From: Maribacter sp.
GTDB lineage: Bacteria > Bacteroidota > Bacteroidia > Flavobacteriales > Flavobacteriaceae
Length of the DNA: 64,000 bases
NCBI GenBank assembly: GCA_011050675.1
Contig: DRFI01000022.1
Span: 1-64,000 of the forward strand
Direction: 5' to 3'
The notes under the pieces were generated by a model. It was given only the letters and a program-made list of their open reading frames with translations. It was not told where the DNA came from and did no database searches. The position numbers and the translations under genes are program-made. Shown one piece after another: positions 8,686-16,741 of this stretch. Positions within the stretch are counted from its first letter, which is position 1. Each line of letters opens with the position of its first letter.

Positions 8686-9942
8686 TTAGAATTTTACGGT
8701 AAAAGAATGTGTACCATCAATAAATTGATAACTTATTTTAAATTTATATAATTGACAGATTTTATGTACAATTGCTAAACCTAGTCCTGTAGATTTAGCT
8801 AATTCCGACTCTCTATAAAAACGAGAATATAATTTCTCAGGATGCTCTAATGCTTTTGAACCTTGATTTGAAATTGAAAGTACTTTGTTTGATGCGAAAA
8901 TTTTCACAATACCATCAGGATTGCTATGCTTAAGCGCATTTGATACCAAATTATTACATAATACCTCTGCTAAATATGGATCCATATTAACTAAAGGCAA
9001 GTTAACATCTCCTGATATTTGAATTTGTACGTTTGATAATTCTTGAAAGTTTTTCACGGTTATGGCGATCCGATCATACATATTTACAATTTCAAGATTA
9101 TCGAATTGGTTATTCTCTATTTTTGTCAATAATGTAAGACGCTTGTTCATTTGAGTTAACCGCTGAATATCTTTTTGAATAGATGTCAAATGTTCGAACT
9201 GTTTATCATTTAAATCATCGCCATTAATAATATTTTCAATTTTAGCCTGAATGATGGCCAATGGGGTTTGGAGTTCATGCGAAACATCTTCGGTATAGTG
9301 CTTTAGATTCTTATAATCTGAACGTACTTTGTTAATTAATGTCTCAACCTCGTCTTTTAGTTCTGAAAACTCTATAATTTCACTATCAACCAAAGAAATA
9401 GGTTTATCAGAAGTAATAGAGAAATTTTTCATGGCTTCTAAATTGGTAAAAAAAGGGAGCCATAATTTATTATTTCTTGCCTTATTGAAGTAAAATAAAA
9501 ATATAAAGACTAAAATAATAATAGTCATATAAGATAATATTATGGCAATTAAAATATCTTCGGACTCAACAATTAAATTTCTAACTGTAATCTTATATTT
9601 TTTTCCTTTAATTTCCTTAAAAATGGATAATTCACGAAATTCCTCCATTTCATTTTGTGAAGGGTCATAAATTATTGTATCCTTTAATATTTCTGGAGAA
9701 ATCAAATTAGCATAAGTAACTTCAACCAAAGGAGATAAAGAAAACATGATGTCGTTCTTGCCAAGTGCAGCTTCAACTCTTGCTGTAGTAGAATAAAGTT
9801 CTTCTTCTACTTCGGAACGCATCAAACTTTTTACATAGAAATAAAGAGTTATGGTGCTAATTAGCATTAATAGAAAACTTATCCAAAGAAAAGTTCTTGA
9901 TGTTTTTCTAATCAGTCTTATTTTTTTCGCTGTTTTATTCAC
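8686..9942 (-). CDS. Sensor histidine kinase
   Basis: A 418-residue membrane histidine kinase with transmembrane segments near residues 18-39 and 132-155 flanking a sensor loop of about 90 residues. HisKA has its phospho-acceptor in DVSHELQTP near residue 222. The ATPase domain has N-box NNLVSNALKHS and G-box GLGLAIVHK; the usual DxGxG box reads ISNQG, a divergent form. The start is GTG at 9942, one base after the regulator's stop, so the pair is translationally coupled. The loop has no obvious metal-binding cluster, so the signal is unknown. The regulon suggests envelope stress. Confidence 0.9.
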   Translation of the reverse strand: MNKTAKKIRLIRKTSRTFLWISFLLMLISTITLYFYVKSLMRSEVEEELYSTTARVEAALGKNDIMFSLSPLVEVTYANLISPEILKDTIIYDPSQNEMEEFRELSIFKEIKGKKYKITVRNLIVESEDILIAIILSYMTIIILVFIFLFYFNKARNNKLWLPFFTNLEAMKNFSITSDKPISLVDSEIIEFSELKDEVETLINKVRSDYKNLKHYTEDVSHELQTPLAIIQAKIENIINGDDLNDKQFEHLTSIQKDIQRLTQMNKRLTLLTKIENNQFDNLEIVNMYDRIAITVKNFQELSNVQIQISGDVNLPLVNMDPYLAEVLCNNLVSNALKHSNPDGIVKIFASNKVLSISNQGSKALEHPEKLYSRFYRESELAKSTGLGLAIVHKICQLYKFKISYQFIDGTHSFTVKF

Positions 9943-9943
9943 C

Positions 9944-10618
9944 TTAATCTTCTATAAATTTATAACCACTACCATAAGCTGTTTTAATATACTTTGCTCC
10001 TTCGCCTGTTAATTTTTTACGTAGATTATTGATGTGCACATAAATAAAGTCAAAATTATCAGCCAAATCACTATTATCACCCCATAAATGTTCAGCAATA
10101 ATTTCTTTTGATAATACTCTACCCTTATTGGTCATAAAAAAAACCAATAAATCATACTCCTTTCGTGTCAAACCCAAAGATTTACCGTTAACATAGGCAG
10201 TTCGCGATTTGGTATCAACTTTAATTTCATTAAAAGTTATAGTGTTGTCTCCACCATATTTACCTCTGCGTAGTACCGCTTTAATACGTGAATTTAATTC
10301 TGCAAGATGAAAAGGTTTCGTAATATAATCATCTGCTCCTAAATCTAGTCCGTCCAATTTATCATCTAATGAATTATTTGCGGAAATGATGATAACCCCA
10401 GATTCTTTCTTTTTCTTTTTCAAAGATTTAAGAACATCTAAACCACTTCCAGTAGTTAGATTGATATCTAACAGTATTAAATCATACTCGTATAAATCAA
10501 CTTTGTAGACCGCTTCATTAAAATCAGATGCTACTTCACAGGTATTACCATCTTTCTCCAAATAAGTTGCAATAGATTGCTGCAAAGCGATTTCGTCCTC
10601 GGCTATTAATATTTTCAT
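9944..10618 (-). CDS. OmpR/PhoB-family response regulator
   Basis: A 224-residue regulator. The receiver domain has acidic residues E7-D8-E9, phosphorylatable D51 (LLDINL) and the lysine of ITKPF near 101. A C-terminal winged helix follows (about 125-222, ending TAYGSGYKFIED). It is first in an operon with the kinase at 8686-9942. OmpR-class regulators commonly bind tandem direct repeats with 10-11 bp period, and exactly such repeats precede its own gene (site E) and eight other promoter regions here. Autoregulation and control of the neighbouring genes are therefore inferred. The half-site CTTTAR resembles the PmrA box. Confidence 0.92.
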   Translation of the reverse strand: MKILIAEDEIALQQSIATYLEKDGNTCEVASDFNEAVYKVDLYEYDLILLDINLTTGSGLDVLKSLKKKKKESGVIIISANNSLDDKLDGLDLGADDYITKPFHLAELNSRIKAVLRRGKYGGDNTITFNEIKVDTKSRTAYVNGKSLGLTRKEYDLLVFFMTNKGRVLSKEIIAEHLWGDNSDLADNFDFIYVHINNLRKKLTGEGAKYIKTAYGSGYKFIED

Positions 10619-10636
10619 CTCAAGTAAATTTAAGTA

Positions 10637-10671
10637 TAAAAATAATATTTGATTCTAAGGAAATTCTAAAG
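10637..10671 (-). promoter_or_regulatory. Regulatory site E: response regulator autoregulation
   Basis: Minus strand: CTTTAG (10671-10666), N5, CCTTAG (10660-10655) continuing into AATC, six bases, then TATTTTTA (10644-10637), 19 bases before the ATG at 10618. It is slightly degenerate compared with sites A-D. Confidence 0.65.
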
Positions 10672-10692
10672 TAATTTTTCCTTTACCTCAAA

Positions 10693-10727
10693 CTTTAAAA
10701 TTGCTTAAGAATTCTTTGTTAAATTTA
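10693..10727 (+). promoter_or_regulatory. Regulatory site I: divergent, plus strand
   Basis: The only plus-strand copy: CTTTAA (10693-10698), N5, CTTAAG (10704-10709) continuing into AATT (to 10713), six bases, then TAAATTTA (10720-10727). The permease remnant's ATG is at 10732, so the predicted transcript would be leaderless or nearly so. It lies back to back with site E. Confidence 0.6.
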
Positions 10728-10731
10728 AGGT

Positions 10732-10926
10732 ATGTCTAAAAAACTCAACCAACTAGAAGCAACAGCTATTTGTGGGAATGATATTAGTTCCTCTTGTCTA
10801 TATGTATCTGCATTAGCGATTGTTTATGCAGGACAATATGCTTGGATTTCATTATTAGTTGTTGCTTTAGTGTTGTTTTTATTCAGAAGAATTTATGGCG
10901 AAGTGGTTGGTGCTTTACCTCTAAAT
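10732..10926 (+). pseudogene. 5' remnant of an APC-family permease
   Basis: The frame opens with about 65 residues that look like the start of a Bacteroidota APC-type permease: LEATAICGNDISSSC, then a hydrophobic helix and IYGEVVGALPLN. Full-length relatives continue with hundreds more residues. Here homology stops after GALPLN (about 10926); the frame runs on for about 22 unrelated residues and overlaps antisense the 3' end of the RND gene. The promoter (site I) is kept. This reads as a gene cut by the insertion or rearrangement that brought in the efflux operon at 10972-16169. Family recognition is from memory of related sequences. Confidence 0.65.
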
Positions 10927-10971
10927 CCTGCGCCGATTATTACTATTTTCTGTTCCTCGTCCATAACTAAA

Positions 10972-13971
10972 CTATTCTTTAATAATCTTTAAAATCGTTG
11001 GAAGAACTACAAGCAACAGTGGTAATGCAAAAGCCAGCCCACCAATAACTGCAATCGCCAATGGTTGATGCAATTGTGCCCCCGCCCCTATTCCTAAAGC
11101 AAGCGGAATCAAGGCCATTACAGCAGCAAAAGCCGTCATTAATTTAGGTCTTAACCGTGCCGCAATGGAATATTCGATTTTCTCGACATGGCTCAATGAG
11201 ACTTCGCTTTCTTGATATTGTCGGTAAGTAAAAATGGAATTTTCTCCAATGATGCCTACAATCATAATAATACCTGTGTAGCTACCAACATTTAGTGGTG
11301 TTCCCGTAAGATATAAGCTCAAAAGTGAGCCTGCCACTCCCAATACAGCAATTACGATAATCGCCAATGCAATCTTTATTTTTCGAAATAGAAACAGAAT
11401 GACAATGAATACCAATAAAATAGCAGATACCAAAATCATCAAAAGTTCTTTAAATGCCTTTTGCTGATCTTTGTAGGCTCCCCCATATTCAATACTATAA
11501 CCGGAAGGAAGGCTGATGTTCTTGGTCAATTGGGCCTGGATATCTTTCAAAGTAGAACCCAGATCACGATTGTTCAAACGCGCCGTAACCACTCCCATCG
11601 ATTTTTGGTTTTCACGGTTAATTTCGGCCACGCCTTTGCCCATTTCAATGGTAGCTACCTTATCTATTGGTACGCTCGACCCGTTCGGAAGTAGAATCGA
11701 GGTGTTCTTAATATCCGAGACCGAGGTTTTATACGCATCAGGATAAATCAGACGGATATCAATAATCTGCTCTTTGTCAATCATATTGCTGACCACCGTT
11801 CCTTCTATTTGAGTCTGTAGCTGTAATTGAAAATCGGCAGGAGTCATACCGAATTGTGCCAAAATAGGCACATTGGGAATCAGGGACAGCGTTGGTCCCG
11901 TAACGATTAAGCCATCATTAACATCGGCCGTACCGTTTACCTTTTCTATCTCTGAGGCAATTTCTTTTGATAATGTTTCCAGACGGTTTATGTCATCGCC
12001 GAACACTTTGACCTCTATGGGTTGAACCGATGACATCAAGTCTCCCAACATATCCCCTATTACCTGCCCAAAATCAATGGTTAATTGCGGAACCAAGGCT
12101 TCTATACGACGACGTATTTCATCCGAAACCTCCGTAGTGGTCGTGCTGCGCTTGTCCTTCAACTTGATTAAATAATCGCCTCGGTTCGGTTCGGTAATAA
12201 AAAAGCCCATTTGGGTACCCAATCTGGCGGAATAGGCCTCGACTTCGGGCTGAGTATCTAAAATACCGTTTACTATCTGTAGCATGCGGTCAGTTTCTTC
12301 CATAGTCGTCCCTGCAGGACTATTGTAATCCAATACGATGCTGCCTTCATCCATTTCGGGTAAAAACCCCGAGGGTAATTTTGAAGGAATAAGGATAATA
12401 ATAACAATACACAATACCATAAATGCAATTCCGATAATTGGTTTGCTCAGAACACTATGAATCCATTTGGTTTTTGGTTCATGTTTTCGCTTTAAGGATT
12501 TTTTCTTCGTAAACAGTATGGATAATACGGGAACAAGTAACCATGTAACTAGAAAGGATGCCGCTAGAGCAATCATCATACTAAAGGCCATAACCTGAAA
12601 ATAGGCTCCAGCCACGCCCGTCATCAAAATAAAAGGAATGAAAATAACCAACGTACTCAAAGATGACCCAATCATCGCCGGAAATAAGTGCCCGATTGCC
12701 TCTCCTGCAATCCAGCCCATTGGTTTGTCATCATTTTCTTCTCGAATCTTATGAATTTGTTCGATTATGATAACCACATCGTCAATCATCAGACCAATGG
12801 CAGCCGCCACCGCCCCCAAAGTCATAATATTGAAGGTGTACCCAATAGCATCCAACACAATCAAGGTAAGGGATAATGAAACAGGAATGGTAAACAACAC
12901 GACCATACTTGCCGGAAAGGAACGCAAAAAGAAAATCACTACCAATAATGCCAAGGCCAGTCCAATCCAAAGCACATCTTTAATACTAGCGATACTCGTT
13001 GTAACAAAATCCGCTTGTTTATAATAAGGTTTTAAACTAACTCCTTTTGGTAAAATGCTTTCTAGTTCAGCTACTTTTTGTTCAATAGTATTGTTGACAT
13101 CGATAAGGTTGGCATTAGGCTGTTTTACGACTGCGATTATGGGCACGTTCTTTCCGTTCGCTAGGATCTTTACATATTCCTTGACCTCATTGACCTTCAC
13201 ATCGGCAACATCTTTCAATCGAATCAGGCGATTGGGACTATTGATAATGACCAATTCCTGCAAATCGTTCAAGTCATCTACCGCATTGTCGGTCAGCGTA
13301 AGGTACATACGATTGTAATCGGTAATGTACCCATTGGACTGTAATACATTGGAATTGACCACGGCATTTTGGATGGCCGAAATCGAAATGCCCAATGATT
13401 TTATAATATCTGGACGTAGTTCCACCTGATATTCCTTGTCCTTGCCACCGATTATGGCGATATCGGAAACACCAGGCGTAGCCGCGAGATATGGTTTTAC
13501 GGTATATTTGGCGATTTTTTTCAAATCCACTTGGGAATATCCTTCTCCTTCCAAAGAATAGCCCATGACAGGAAGTATGGACGGGTTCATTTTTTCCACC
13601 GAAAAGACCGTATTGGGTAGAATGCTACCCTGCGATTGGTTGATAAAGGATTCTATCTGCGATTTGGCGGTATTGATGTCAGTGCTCCAATCCACAAAAA
13701 CTGAAATCTCACAACTTCCCCTTGAAGTGGTACTACGTATATATTGCAACCCTTCGGTACGGCGAATTATATTTTCTAACGGAATAGTTACTGTGGTCAT
13801 CATCTTATCTACGGGTTGTTGCCCAGCATCTGCGATAACCTTAATTTTTGGAAAGGTAATATCTGGAAAGAGACCTGTTTTGAGATTTTTATAAGTAAAA
13901 ACACCACCAATTAAAATCAGAATACCAATGGCTAAGAGCGGAAATTTATATTTAGAGTGTATATTATTCAT
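10972..13971 (-). CDS. RND efflux permease
   Basis: A 999-residue inner-membrane proton-driven exporter of the RND superfamily. It starts with helix LLAIGILILIGGVF followed by FPDITFPKIKV. The TM4 charge motif reads IGLMIDDVVIIIEQ, with the paired Asp of drug exporters rather than the DFG-IVDG form of CzcA. Two large periplasmic loops and twelve predicted helices are consistent with the family. Its ATG overlaps the adaptor's stop (ATGA at 13968-13971). It is the last gene of the TolC-MFP-RND operon under site F. Base composition is visibly richer in G and C than the kinase genes beside it, suggesting separate origin. Substrate unknown. Confidence 0.9.
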   Translation of the reverse strand: MNNIHSKYKFPLLAIGILILIGGVFTYKNLKTGLFPDITFPKIKVIADAGQQPVDKMMTTVTIPLENIIRRTEGLQYIRSTTSRGSCEISVFVDWSTDINTAKSQIESFINQSQGSILPNTVFSVEKMNPSILPVMGYSLEGEGYSQVDLKKIAKYTVKPYLAATPGVSDIAIIGGKDKEYQVELRPDIIKSLGISISAIQNAVVNSNVLQSNGYITDYNRMYLTLTDNAVDDLNDLQELVIINSPNRLIRLKDVADVKVNEVKEYVKILANGKNVPIIAVVKQPNANLIDVNNTIEQKVAELESILPKGVSLKPYYKQADFVTTSIASIKDVLWIGLALALLVVIFFLRSFPASMVVLFTIPVSLSLTLIVLDAIGYTFNIMTLGAVAAAIGLMIDDVVIIIEQIHKIREENDDKPMGWIAGEAIGHLFPAMIGSSLSTLVIFIPFILMTGVAGAYFQVMAFSMMIALAASFLVTWLLVPVLSILFTKKKSLKRKHEPKTKWIHSVLSKPIIGIAFMVLCIVIIILIPSKLPSGFLPEMDEGSIVLDYNSPAGTTMEETDRMLQIVNGILDTQPEVEAYSARLGTQMGFFITEPNRGDYLIKLKDKRSTTTTEVSDEIRRRIEALVPQLTIDFGQVIGDMLGDLMSSVQPIEVKVFGDDINRLETLSKEIASEIEKVNGTADVNDGLIVTGPTLSLIPNVPILAQFGMTPADFQLQLQTQIEGTVVSNMIDKEQIIDIRLIYPDAYKTSVSDIKNTSILLPNGSSVPIDKVATIEMGKGVAEINRENQKSMGVVTARLNNRDLGSTLKDIQAQLTKNISLPSGYSIEYGGAYKDQQKAFKELLMILVSAILLVFIVILFLFRKIKIALAIIVIAVLGVAGSLLSLYLTGTPLNVGSYTGIIMIVGIIGENSIFTYRQYQESEVSLSHVEKIEYSIAARLRPKLMTAFAAVMALIPLALGIGAGAQLHQPLAIAVIGGLAFALPLLLVVLPTILKIIKE

Positions 13972-14888
13972 CGTTTCTGTATGCTTACGATAGTCGAATC
14001 CTGCATTTGGTATCCACCTTTGGTAACGACCTTATCACCAAGTTGCAGTCCTTTGGATTCAATTTGTACCAGCGAATCATTTTTTAATTTTAGGGTTACG
14101 GAATGTTTTAAAGCCATGGAATCTTTAGTCAACTTTAGAACCCAATATTCGGTCAACAATTCATTGGTCTGCACGGCTGCCTTGGGTACCGCCATTGCCT
14201 TTGCATCTTCTCTATATATCATACGCACCTGAACGTTTAGGTTTTCTGGTAAATCTTCGTTCGGAAGCGCAATCAAGAAAATTTGGGATTGAGCCACCGG
14301 GTCTATTGTTGGAAGGGTACCGGTAATCTTTGTGGAAATCGATTTCTCGTTCTGCAAAACTATTTCACAACTGGAACCTATAGAAACATAATCCTCATAT
14401 TCATAGGGTACATTCACTTGCACGACCAATGATTTCGGTTGTACCACAGTCGCCAGAATATCGCCTTCGGCCAAATAGTCGTTTGTGGTTACGTTGAGAA
14501 CTGTAATCACTCCCGTTGCATTGCTTTGAATACTCTGGGGCTTTACGAATTTTGACAAGGTACTGTCAATCTTTACAGCTTCTTTAAGGGCATCCTGTTC
14601 CTTAGTGCGGACAGTTGCAAAAGTCCGTCCGGTTTGAATGGGGTCTCCTATTTTATATTTCATCCAAGAGACATAACCTGTAACATTAGAGCGGATGTTC
14701 TCCTTTTGCTGAAATTGGGTAATACCATTGAAAGTCAAATATTCCTTAATATCATGTTGCTGTACTTCGGCAACATCAACGCTGATGGGTGCTTTTTTTC
14801 CTATTGCGTTATCCGTTTTAGTATTACATGATAACGCTAGTATAAAAATCAGAGAAATTGAAAGTTTTTTTATGTATTGATGATTCAT
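13968..14888 (-). CDS. RND periplasmic adaptor (MFP) lipoprotein
   Basis: A 306-residue membrane-fusion protein that links an RND pump to TolC. It has a lipoprotein signal with lipobox LALSC (Cys21). Biotinyl/lipoyl-like segments flank a short hairpin (VTGYVSWMKYKIGDPIQTG and ATGVITVLNVTTNDYLAEGD), followed by beta-barrel and membrane-proximal domains. It is small for the family because the coiled hairpin is reduced. It lies between the TolC gene (three-base gap) and the RND gene (four-base overlap). Confidence 0.87.
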   Translation of the reverse strand: MNHQYIKKLSISLIFILALSCNTKTDNAIGKKAPISVDVAEVQQHDIKEYLTFNGITQFQQKENIRSNVTGYVSWMKYKIGDPIQTGRTFATVRTKEQDALKEAVKIDSTLSKFVKPQSIQSNATGVITVLNVTTNDYLAEGDILATVVQPKSLVVQVNVPYEYEDYVSIGSSCEIVLQNEKSISTKITGTLPTIDPVAQSQIFLIALPNEDLPENLNVQVRMIYREDAKAMAVPKAAVQTNELLTEYWVLKLTKDSMALKHSVTLKLKNDSLVQIESKGLQLGDKVVTKGGYQMQDSTIVSIQKR

Positions 14889-14891
14889 ATA

Positions 14892-16169
14892 TTACCAGTT
14901 TATAAAGTTGTATTGGCTCTGCAACAGCCAACGATTGGTCTGCATTTGCAACTTGGTCTGAACATTTAATTTGTAGGTCTGGATGATGTTCAGGTAATCG
15001 ACGATGGATACCTGCCCCTGCACCAATTTACCTTTATAAATATCTAGGACATTTTGTTGTTTCTGCAGTTGTTCTTCGATTGCCTGCATATTTTCTTCCA
15101 AAGCTGTCAGTTGCTCTTCAATGCTCTTTAAATTATTTTCCAATTGTAATGCGGTATTTACCTTATAAAACTCAAGATTTTCCATTCTAAGTTCGCTCTG
15201 TTGAGCATTGTACTTACGCTGTTTTCCGTCATAAATAGGTACTATCAAACGCAATCCGGCACTTAAACCGACCCTCCTCTCAATATTGGTCAATTCCACG
15301 GCATTCAGCCCTGTATTACCATATATACTAAGTTGCGGTTTATATTGGTTCTCAAAAGCATTCTGGTCAGCTTGTACCTGTAAGCTATCATTCTGAAATT
15401 TACGCTGATAAAAATTTGATACAGGATCATTTGCTGTCAAGAGTTTAGGAACGGACAGACTTTCCGTATTCGTTAAGGGTATTCCACTCAAGCTATACAA
15501 TTGATTGATACCATTGTTGAGATTGGTATTGATTTGCTTAAGCTCCAGTTTTTTCGAATCGATGTCCAATTGTAACAATAGATAATCGCTCTCCATCAAG
15601 ACCGCCCTTTTTACCAAAAGTTCAATCACCTTCAATCGGTTTTCAAGGTCCTTTAGGATTTCATTTGTGAAATTCTTCTGTAATTGCAGCTGATACGTCA
15701 TGATATAGGCATCGGTAATATTCTTGACCAAATTATGCTCGATGTCTTCTGCGGATAAGGAAAGTGTATTGTTTTGTACCTGATTCTGGAACAGCAGATT
15801 ATCGACCATTTTTTGATTGAACAGGTTTTTGGTCACGTTCAACTGTGCAGAATAGAGTCCACCGTTGGTAATTCCAACATCATAGCCATATGCCCTAGGG
15901 GAGGGAATTGTAGTAACATCGATAAACCTACCGTTGTTATTAAAATATGGGGCGACTTGAATCTCAGAGGTTGCATTAATTTGAAAAGTCTTATTTTGGG
16001 CAATGATGATGTTATTCTGTATTTCTCCTATTTTTTGAAGGTTGTAATTCTCTTTTAAGACAGGAAGATTCATCTTTGCCTCTGAAATGAAGTAATCTAA
16101 ACTAGCTTCCTGTGCTTTTAAAGAAAAAATTACCATAAAAAATAGTAGCCAACAGGCAATATGCTTCAT
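14892..16169 (-). CDS. TolC-family outer-membrane efflux protein
   Basis: A 425-residue outer-membrane channel component. The signal peptide ends FSLKAQ (residue 19), and two repeated OEP halves rich in long heptad-like helices follow (for example NNLKSIEEQLTALEENMQAI near residue 345). It is the first gene of the tripartite operon, with site F 26 bases upstream of the ATG. No metal-binding clusters are seen in any of the three components, which fits a drug, lipid or envelope-compound pump better than a metal pump. Confidence 0.88.
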   Translation of the reverse strand: MKHIACWLLFFMVIFSLKAQEASLDYFISEAKMNLPVLKENYNLQKIGEIQNNIIIAQNKTFQINATSEIQVAPYFNNNGRFIDVTTIPSPRAYGYDVGITNGGLYSAQLNVTKNLFNQKMVDNLLFQNQVQNNTLSLSAEDIEHNLVKNITDAYIMTYQLQLQKNFTNEILKDLENRLKVIELLVKRAVLMESDYLLLQLDIDSKKLELKQINTNLNNGINQLYSLSGIPLTNTESLSVPKLLTANDPVSNFYQRKFQNDSLQVQADQNAFENQYKPQLSIYGNTGLNAVELTNIERRVGLSAGLRLIVPIYDGKQRKYNAQQSELRMENLEFYKVNTALQLENNLKSIEEQLTALEENMQAIEEQLQKQQNVLDIYKGKLVQGQVSIVDYLNIIQTYKLNVQTKLQMQTNRWLLQSQYNFINW

Positions 16170-16194
16170 TTGTAATAGTTTTATTAGAAGGTAG

Positions 16195-16229
16195 CAAAAG
16201 TAAATGAGAAATCTAAAGAAGTTCTAAAG
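16195..16229 (-). promoter_or_regulatory. Regulatory site F: TolC-MFP-RND operon
   Basis: Minus strand: CTTTAG (16229-16224), N5, CTTTAG (16218-16213) followed by ATTT, six bases, then TACTTTTG (16202-16195), a perfect TAnnTTTG. It ties the efflux operon to the same control as the lipid and PepSY genes. Confidence 0.75.
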
Positions 16230-16251
16230 TAGAGAAAAATCAGAATTTTTT

Positions 16252-16317
16252 GTGCCTGACAAGGGAAGGTGTATGATTTGTAACTGTACACTATCCACCT
16301 CCCGTTGCAGGACTTTT
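16252..16317. repeat. REP-like hairpin element, copy 1
   Basis: A 66-bp imperfect inverted repeat beginning GTGCCTGACAAGGGAAGG and ending with the near-complement, then CAGGACTTTT. A second copy with conserved ends and a different loop lies at 30905-30976. It sits between sites G and F. It could be a mobile palindromic element or a transcription attenuator. Confidence 0.6.
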
Positions 16318-16347
16318 ACTATTTTTCGTTAAGCTAAAAGAACTAGA

Positions 16348-16382
16348 TAAATGTAATTAACAAATCTAAAGATGGTTTAAAG
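16348..16382 (-). promoter_or_regulatory. Regulatory site G: orphan promoter upstream of the hairpin element
   Basis: Minus strand: CTTTAA (16382-16377), N5, CTTTAG (16371-16366) followed by ATTT, six bases, then TACATTTA (16355-16348). No ATG frame follows before the hairpin at 16252-16317. The transcript would run through that hairpin and site F into the TolC gene, or define a small RNA. Confidence 0.62.
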
Positions 16383-16394
16383 TGATTTGGTATA

Positions 16395-16740
16395 ATTGTG
16401 TCTGCTTCTTAAAACTATAAACCATAATGCAATAAGTCATTATATGATTCCCATAAAATGACTTATTTATTTACTTATCCGTAATTAGCCAAAAAGTTGC
16501 TTGATCATTATTCTCCATAGGACATTTTTACAAGTAAAATATATTGTTTAACATTCTTAAATTCATTGCTATATCTGTCATATTCTCATTATGATTTCTA
16601 AGATTTTCACTTTTGAATGATGCCATATATTTTTTTGTTGGTCTATATCTATATTTGGTAATAAATAAGAGCCTATAATAATGACTTCTCTTTTTTATAA
16701 TGATTAAGTTACCTTTAAGCTGTAAGAGTTTTGCATCAAG
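16395..16740 (-). pseudogene. Degenerate DUF3347-domain gene
   Basis: Translating the minus strand gives a decayed DUF3347 protein. Around 16524-16470 it reads CPMENNDQATFWLITDK, matching the family signature CPM.....WLS, then a stop, then SFYGNHIMTYC where intact copies have [12 protein letters not shown]. Upstream in the same frame (about 16620-16530) is NHNENMTDIAMNLRMLNNIFYL, followed by an in-frame stop just before CPM. Intact relatives lie at 31601-32167, 32644-33246 and at the CusB C-terminus (38804-40591). No start codon or promoter is evident. Confidence 0.55.
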
Positions 16741-16741
16741 T

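Noticed and set aside
10732..10992. 86-residue intact small protein
   Set aside because: The first 65 residues are the start of a much longer permease family and the tail is unrelated and antisense to the RND gene; called a remnant instead.
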